Shown here piece by piece: positions 7,474 to 10,740 of a stretch of 10,740 bases of DNA. The position numbers were made by a program, and so were the translations under genes. Source of the DNA: Thiomargarita sp. (lineage in GTDB: Bacteria > Pseudomonadota > Gammaproteobacteria > Beggiatoales > Beggiatoaceae); assembly GCA_020721025.1 (NCBI GenBank), contig DYNO01000001.1, positions 24,677 to 35,416 on the forward strand. The letters run 5' to 3'. The notes under the pieces are model-generated. The model did no database searches and was not told the origin of the DNA. It saw nothing but the letters and a program-made list of their open reading frames with translations. Numbering within the stretch: position 1 is the stretch's first letter; every line of letters starts with the position of its first letter.

Positions 7474-7505
7474 ATTATAATGCAGTTTTTTGCGAATAAT
7501 TCAAG
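7474..7505 (-). promoter_or_regulatory. Candidate lon promoter, sigma32-like with an overlapping sigma70 -10 box
   Basis: On the minus strand CTTGAA (7505-7500) matches the heat-shock -35 core. After 14 bp comes CTGCATTA (7485-7478), a partial match to the sigma32 -10 CCCCATNT. A perfect sigma70 -10, TATAAT, overlaps it at 7479-7474, but its best -35 (TTGAAT) is 19 bp away. lon is a heat-shock gene under sigma32 in E. coli, so the position supports a dual or heat-inducible promoter. Transcription would start about 35 nt before the start codon. Confidence 0.45.
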
Positions 7506-7615
7506 AGGAATCGACGACGCAAATGAAGAGTAAATCGAGCAAGTTATTGAAATTAAATAGGCAGATTTTTTATCTTTGCCATCAAATCATCATAACTTCT
7601 TGATTTTAGTGTGAC

Positions 7616-7643
7616 GAATTGATCAATTCACAGATTGATCAAT
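7616..7643. repeat. Two palindromic sites sharing ATTGATCAAT
   Basis: A perfect 14-bp palindrome GAATTGATCAATTC (7616-7629) is followed by a second copy of its core, ATTGATCAAT (7634-7643). The centres are 16 bp apart. Two spaced copies of one symmetric site resemble a tandem operator for a dimeric regulator. It sits about 110 bp upstream of the candidate lon promoter and about 90 bp after the end of the gene at 7735-8190. Confidence 0.35.
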
Positions 7644-7734
7644 CATTCAAACTGTTTTAAAATCTCAATTTCCATCCATTGCAAAATCAACAACTGAATT
7701 GACTCAACAGAAACGATATCAACAGCTATTTCAA

Positions 7735-8190
7735 CTATTTGGGATAAATAGATTGATGAATTTGTTTCGCAGTCAATTCTTGAGTCGAACTGAGGACTTT
7801 AATCTGCGTTTCTGCTTCGTGAATCACATCATCGTATAAATCCAGCGTTTCCTTGTCAAAATCTTGACTATCTTCTGCCGCCATTTTAAACAACAGCATG
7901 TTATTCAAAAAATTATTCAGAATATGTTGCACCGCTGCCATCGTCGCGTCAAAGATTTCACGTTTTTCTCGTTCCCGCGCCAATAGTTTCTTATAATCCG
8001 TGTTGACTAAAAAATAGAGTAAAAGAGTGGTTACAAACACGTAAATCCAGCCCTTCATGGTTTGAATCAGGCTTAACATGGCGACATCGCTGATCAGCCA
8101 TTCGAGCAATCGATCTGATAAAAAAATCCAGAGTATTCCGAATATTGCATAAATAAGCGAGACTTTAACAGGAAACGATAGATAGCGCAT
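7735..8190 (-). CDS. Small two-helix membrane protein resembling the N-terminus of a sensor kinase
   Basis: This 151-residue protein begins MRYLSFPVKVSLIYAIFGIL. Residues 8-26 and about 47-62 are membrane helices, with WIFLSDRLLEW and MKGWIYVFVTTLLLY around them. This pattern is common at the start of membrane-bound histidine kinases and diguanylate cyclases. A charged linker (KKLLAREREKREIFD, 67-81) leads into a helical region with AAVQHILNNFLNNMLLFKM (85-103). His89 there resembles a dimerisation/phosphoacceptor helix, but no ATP-binding, GGDEF or PAS domain follows before the stop. It may be a truncated sensor or a small signalling partner protein. The function is unknown. The start is well supported: GAGGGGGG lies six bases before the ATG. 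No partner regulator gene is adjacent. Confidence 0.7.
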   Translation of the reverse strand: MRYLSFPVKVSLIYAIFGILWIFLSDRLLEWLISDVAMLSLIQTMKGWIYVFVTTLLLYFLVNTDYKKLLAREREKREIFDATMAAVQHILNNFLNNMLLFKMAAEDSQDFDKETLDLYDDVIHEAETQIKVLSSTQELTAKQIHQSIYPK

Positions 8191-8344
8191 CAGTGACCCC
8201 CCTCAGTTGTGTTCGCAGCGACCGTTGTGTCATGATTTTAATCAAAAATTCAGCGCGACCTTACATTCGTACTATTTTAAACTTTATTTCAATCAATTAA
8301 AACGATTTTATTGCAGAAACTGAAGAGAGACGTTATTTTATCCT

Positions 8345-8358
8345 GTAGATTAATCTAC
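8345..8358. promoter_or_regulatory. Perfect 14-bp palindrome, possible operator
   Basis: GTAGATTAATCTAC is perfectly symmetric. It lies about 155 bp upstream of the start of the small membrane-protein gene (8190) and is flanked by short ATCC/GGAT repeats at 8340-8343 and 8362-8365. Its symmetry suggests a dimeric regulator site. No T tract follows, so it is not a terminator. Confidence 0.3.
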
Positions 8359-8598
8359 CACTGGATGATAAGTCTGCAAATGCGCTATTTTACAGCGATT
8401 TTACAATTGGCGAAGGGATTGTTGGAAAACTGAATCAATAATATTTCCAACGAATTGATTTTGTTGGCGAGTTGTATTTCTGAAGAGGAAGTTTCTGTTT
8501 TTTGGCAGGAGAATACTTTGAACAGTTTTGAAAAGGGTAGTGTCACACAAATCAGGATAACAGAAGAAAGCGAAGTTGAATGAGATTTGAGATTTTTG

Positions 8599-8630
8599 TA
8601 GGGTGTATAACCGAAGCGTCATACACCTTG
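8599..8630 (-). repeat. REP-like hairpin downstream of the DUF2202 gene
   Basis: GGTGTAT (8602-8608) and ATACACC (8621-8627) form an inverted repeat. As minus-strand RNA the stem extends to ten pairs (with one G-U) around a six-base GCUUCG loop. It lies 59 bp after the DUF2202 stop codon. No T tract follows, so termination is uncertain; it could protect the mRNA 3' end. Its GTAGGGTG edge resembles dispersed repeats common in some filamentous bacteria; that link is from memory and is an inference. Confidence 0.45.
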
Positions 8631-8685
8631 AGTTTCTAAAACATCGCGCTGAACCCTAACTTGTGTGGCATTCATTGCCGTATTT

Positions 8686-9522
8686 TTATTGCAGTCTTTT
8701 CAAATTGATGATTTCTAATGTTTTTCCGTCTGGATTGAGATGCAATTCGACTTGGTACGTTTCTGAAGGCACGATACTTCCTTGTTTTCGTAATTGCATT
8801 TCAGAAATCAATAAGCGGGAACTGTCAAGATCAAACACGGGGATTGCCGTATCGCCCCCTGTCAAAATAGCAGTAACTTCGGGATGACTGAGTATTTGAG
8901 CCGTATAACTTTCCCCTTGTTGTTCCAAATTCTGCACAAATCCACGTAGATGATTGTAAGAACCTTCCAGCAAATTCTGATAAATTACCCGCATTTCAGG
9001 CTGTTGAATTACCGTCAGAGCTTGATTCAAGTCCTTGATATCGACTTCCTCAATCAGCGCGCCCACCCGTAAAGCCTCAGATAACGAAGTCATTCCACGC
9101 GTGGTTAAATCCGAGTATAAACCTTGTAGTTTGGCATCATTAAATTGTCCGGGTTCTGCCAAGGCTGAGTCGGGCAATTGGTACGCATCGAACACGCATT
9201 TCAATTGATCCATGTGAGTTTGTTCAGAACTCATAATGTTATCAAATACTTGAACTTGCCATTTGACTGCCAAAGCCTGATAAACATCGCGGGCAAGTTT
9301 TTCTTCCTCCCGCATAAATCTGAGTGAAGCCACTTCTTCCGCCGTCAGAGGAGTAGTCGTAGAAAACGATGGACAAGCAGATGTTGTTGAGTTACCTGAA
9401 GAATGTCCGCTTGTGCCCTGACCGGAACCGTTGCCTGCGCCCGGACCATTACCTGCGATGGCATAACTGAGCGTTAAGGTTGTTAATATTGAGATGACAA
9501 TCAATTTCATTGAGGAATTCAT
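8686..9522 (-). CDS. Secreted DUF2202 ferritin-like protein with C-terminal extension
   Basis: This 278-residue protein has a signal peptide (about residues 1-23, cut after AIA), then a short Gly/Asn/Ser-rich linker. The DUF2202 domain spans about 57-221. Ferritin-like helices are visible, with candidate metal-binding residues: REEEKLARDVY (71-81), SEQTHMD (99-105), LIEEVDIKDL (157-166) and YNHLRGF (189-195). The family is thought to adopt a ferritin-like fold; its reaction is not established. After the domain (ending near ILTG, 219-222) there is an extension of about 55 residues with beta-type sequence (RLLISEMQLRKQGS, ETYQVELHLNPDG) that I do not recognise. The ATG at 9522 is chosen because GGAG lies eight bases upstream and a signal peptide follows directly; an upstream GTG at 9561 would put a polar stretch before the signal. 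It is the downstream member of a tandem pair and has its own upstream region. Confidence 0.85.
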   Translation of the reverse strand: MNSSMKLIVISILTTLTLSYAIAGNGPGAGNGSGQGTSGHSSGNSTTSACPSFSTTTPLTAEEVASLRFMREEEKLARDVYQALAVKWQVQVFDNIMSSEQTHMDQLKCVFDAYQLPDSALAEPGQFNDAKLQGLYSDLTTRGMTSLSEALRVGALIEEVDIKDLNQALTVIQQPEMRVIYQNLLEGSYNHLRGFVQNLEQQGESYTAQILSHPEVTAILTGGDTAIPVFDLDSSRLLISEMQLRKQGSIVPSETYQVELHLNPDGKTLEIINLKRLQ

Positions 9523-9796
9523 GAGTGTTGCTCCGTTGGATGATGGGATTTTCAAAAACACGGTAAATACTTTCTTATCGAGTTAAACGGTGGCTGGCGG
9601 GAAAACAGTCGCATTGTTTATCAAACTATTTGATAACAAGCAGCATAATTATCATAACTTATTGTTCTAGCGATAATTATTTTTTCAACTGTTTGCCACC
9701 AACTGACCTTAATTTGTACGAGAGATTGGCATTCAAACCACAAATAACAATGTCAAACTGCAAATGTGGTCAGAGTCAATGTTGTTAATTGTTAAA
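9523..9796. other. Upstream region of the first DUF2202 gene, duplicated upstream of the second
   Basis: This 274-bp stretch separates the two paralogues and has no gene. Bases 9597-9692 match 10564-10659 at 93 of 96 positions by eye, with no gap at a constant 967-bp offset. Matching continues more weakly to about 9750. It holds the ribosome-binding site, the palindrome at 9618-9636 and the inverted repeat at 9645-9680. A definite -35/-10 pair was not identified. Confidence 0.7.
9618..9636. promoter_or_regulatory. Palindrome upstream of the first DUF2202 gene, possible operator
   Basis: TTATCAAACTATTTGATAA has perfect 8-bp arms around CTA. The paralogous copy at 10585-10603 differs by one base (TTATCGAA). 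It lies about 100 bp upstream of the start codon. A second repeat, ATAATTATC (9645-9653) and GATAATTAT (9672-9680), shares the TTATC/GATAA core, giving four half-sites. Confidence 0.4.
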
Positions 9797-10489
9797 TCAA
9801 CCTCCGCGTCGTTCCAAATTCCGGGCGAATGCACGCAAATGATTGTAAGAACCTCTCAACAAATTCTGATAAATTAAGCGCATTTGAGGTTGTTGAGTTA
9901 CCGTCAGAGCTTGATTCAAGTCCTTGATATCGACTTCTTCAATCAACACGCCCACCTGTAAAGCCTCAGACAACGAAGTCATTCCACGAGTGGTTAAATC
10001 TTGGTATAGGCTCTGTAAGTTGGCATCGTTAAACCGTCCAACTTCTGTTGAGGCTGAATCTGGCAGTTGGTACGCATCAAACACGCATTTCAATTGATCC
10101 ATGTGAGTTTGTTCAGAACCCATAATATTATCAAACACTTGGACTTGCCATTTGACTGCAAAAGCCTGATAAACATCGCGGGCAAGTTTTTCTTCCTCCC
10201 GCATAAATCTGAGTGAAGCCACTTCTTCCACCGTCAGAGGGGTGGTCGTAGAAAACGATGGACAAATTGATGTTGTTGAATTACTTGAAGCATGTCTGCC
10301 TGCGCCTCGACCGTGACCATTGCCTGCGCCTTGACCATGACCGTTGCCTGCGCCTTGACCATAACCGTTGCCTGCGCCTTGACCATAACCGTTGCCTGCG
10401 CCTTGACCATAACCGTTGCCTGCGACAGCATAATTGAGCGTCAACGTTGTTAATATCGAAGTAGCAATCAGTTTTAGTGAAGAATTCAT
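9797..10489 (-). CDS. Secreted DUF2202 ferritin-like protein with Gly-rich repeats, C-terminally shortened
   Basis: This 230-residue paralogue of the next gene has a signal peptide (1-23, cut after AVA). It is followed by five 8-residue repeats (24-63): three GNGYGQGA, one GNGHGQGA and one GNGHGRGA. The DUF2202 domain starts near 84 with the same putative ligand motifs: REEEKLARDVY (97-107), SEQTHMD (125-131), LIEEVDIKDL (182-191) and YNHLRAF (215-221). It then stops at NLERRGG (224-230), before the last helix segment present in the paralogue (GESYTAQILSHPEVTAIL), so the domain end is missing and the beta-type extension too. The core helices and candidate metal ligands are intact, so it may still fold. 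The start ATG at 10489 has GGAG nine bases upstream; a GTG at 10528 is less likely. The Gly/Asn/Tyr/His-rich linker is probably flexible and exposed outside the cytoplasm. Confidence 0.85.
   Translation of the reverse strand: MNSSLKLIATSILTTLTLNYAVAGNGYGQGAGNGYGQGAGNGYGQGAGNGHGQGAGNGHGRGAGRHASSNSTTSICPSFSTTTPLTVEEVASLRFMREEEKLARDVYQAFAVKWQVQVFDNIMGSEQTHMDQLKCVFDAYQLPDSASTEVGRFNDANLQSLYQDLTTRGMTSLSEALQVGVLIEEVDIKDLNQALTVTQQPQMRLIYQNLLRGSYNHLRAFARNLERRGG
10301..10420 (-). repeat. 24-bp tandem repeat (five units) coding GNG[YH]G[QR]GA
   Basis: Five adjacent 24-bp units lie inside the DUF2202 gene. Reading the plus strand, the three units nearest 10420 are identical and the two at the left differ by one and a few bases. 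The period is a multiple of three, so unit gain or loss keeps the frame. The paralogue has only about one and a half degenerate units at the same place. Confidence 0.9.
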
Positions 10490-10740
10490 GTGTATTGCTC
10501 CGTTGGATGATGGAATTTTCAAAAACACGGTAAATGCTTTCTTATTGAGTTAAACGATGGCTGGCGAGAAAACAGTCGCATTGTTTATCGAACTATTTGA
10601 TAACAAGCAGCATAATTATCATAACTTATTGTTCTAGCGATAATTCTTTTTTCAACTGTGCGTCACTGACTGACCCTGATTCGGGCGAGAAGTTGGCGTT
10701 AAAATCACAAATAGCAACGTGAGCATGATAATTCCAATCC
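10490..10740. other. Upstream region of the second DUF2202 gene (to window edge)
   Basis: No gene start is seen in these 251 bp. The sequence is the duplicate of 9523-9773: the ribosome-binding region, the near-palindrome at 10585-10603 and the AATTATC/GATAATT repeat at 10614-10645 are all retained. Similarity fades toward the window edge, so the duplicated unit is at least about 960 bp long. Confidence 0.7.

Larger units (their letters stand above)
7434..7734. other. Intergenic region upstream of lon (301 bp)
   Basis: No gene is seen. The lon-proximal 80 bp carry the promoter and the ribosome-binding site. The distal part is AT-rich and contains two palindromes around 7616-7643. No intrinsic terminator was recognised for the small membrane-protein gene ending at 7735. 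Confidence 0.7.
8191..8685. other. Intergenic region (495 bp)
   Basis: I see no convincing gene. A 73-codon minus-strand frame at 8401-8622 begins inside a REP-like hairpin and has no ribosome-binding site, so I leave it out. The region contains the palindrome at 8345-8358 and the hairpin at 8599-8630. The promoter of the gene ending at 7735 should lie in its lower part, but no strong match was found. Confidence 0.6.

Noticed and set aside
8401..8622. 73-codon minus-strand open frame
   Set aside because: Its start lies inside the REP-like hairpin, it has no ribosome-binding site, and its composition (many Phe, Cys, Gln) looks like translated intergenic DNA.
10298..10420. CRISPR array
   Set aside because: The repeats are directly adjacent without spacers and are in frame inside a coding sequence.
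10234..10431. 65-codon minus-strand open frame of repeated QATVMVKA units
   Set aside because: It is the out-of-frame reading of the 24-bp repeats within the DUF2202 gene.
8686..10740. Composite transposon explaining the DUF2202 duplication
   Set aside because: No transposase, terminal inverted repeats or target duplications are visible; unequal recombination explains the tandem copies more simply.

Overview
The window looks like a chromosomal segment of a moderately AT-rich gammaproteobacterium. The block lon - hupB - tRNA-Val(UAC) - tRNA-Asp(GUC) - ppiD, all on the minus strand in that transcriptional order, is a classic gammaproteobacterial arrangement. The accessory genes (an MCP, a free-standing CbiM-like membrane protein, paired DUF2202 proteins, short repeat elements) would suit a Thiotrichales/Beggiatoa-type sulfur bacterium, but that placement is an inference and not proven here. 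Every gene supported is on the minus strand, so transcription runs right to left.

Layout from high to low coordinates, i.e. in transcriptional direction. 9523-10740 and 8686-9522: two tandem paralogous secreted DUF2202 (ferritin-like) proteins, each with its own nearly identical upstream region. The upstream gene (9797-10489) has an expanded Gly/Asn/Gln-rich 8-residue repeat and a cut-short C-terminus; the downstream gene (8686-9522) has the full domain and an extra C-terminal extension. 8191-8685: gene-free, with a REP-like hairpin and a perfect 14-bp palindrome. 7735-8190: a small two-helix membrane protein that looks like the front end of a sensor kinase without its catalytic part. 7434-7734: lon promoter region, with a sigma32-like box overlapping a TATAAT box, plus palindromes further upstream. 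4992-7433: Lon protease. 4511-4991: AT-rich spacer with a nested inverted repeat. 4235-4510: HU protein. 3977-4187: tRNA-Val and tRNA-Asp, driven by a near-consensus promoter that starts at the hupB stop codon and closed by a clear intrinsic terminator. 1850-3766: PpiD periplasmic folding factor. 1060-1722: CbiM-like (COG3235) membrane protein. 811-1039: possible remnant of a broken gene. 514-654: small inverted-repeat element resembling a MITE. 1-500: N-terminal part of a methyl-accepting chemotaxis protein, running off the left edge.

Functionally, the centre is housekeeping protein and nucleoid homeostasis: Lon degrades damaged proteins in the cytoplasm, PpiD helps outer-membrane and periplasmic proteins fold at the Sec exit, and HU packs DNA. 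The flanks are accessory. No phage, CRISPR array, toxin-antitoxin pair or complete insertion sequence was seen. The features most worth a second look are the DUF2202 pair, whose noncoding upstream core appears better conserved than the coding sequence, and the two inverted-repeat elements sitting in promoter regions.
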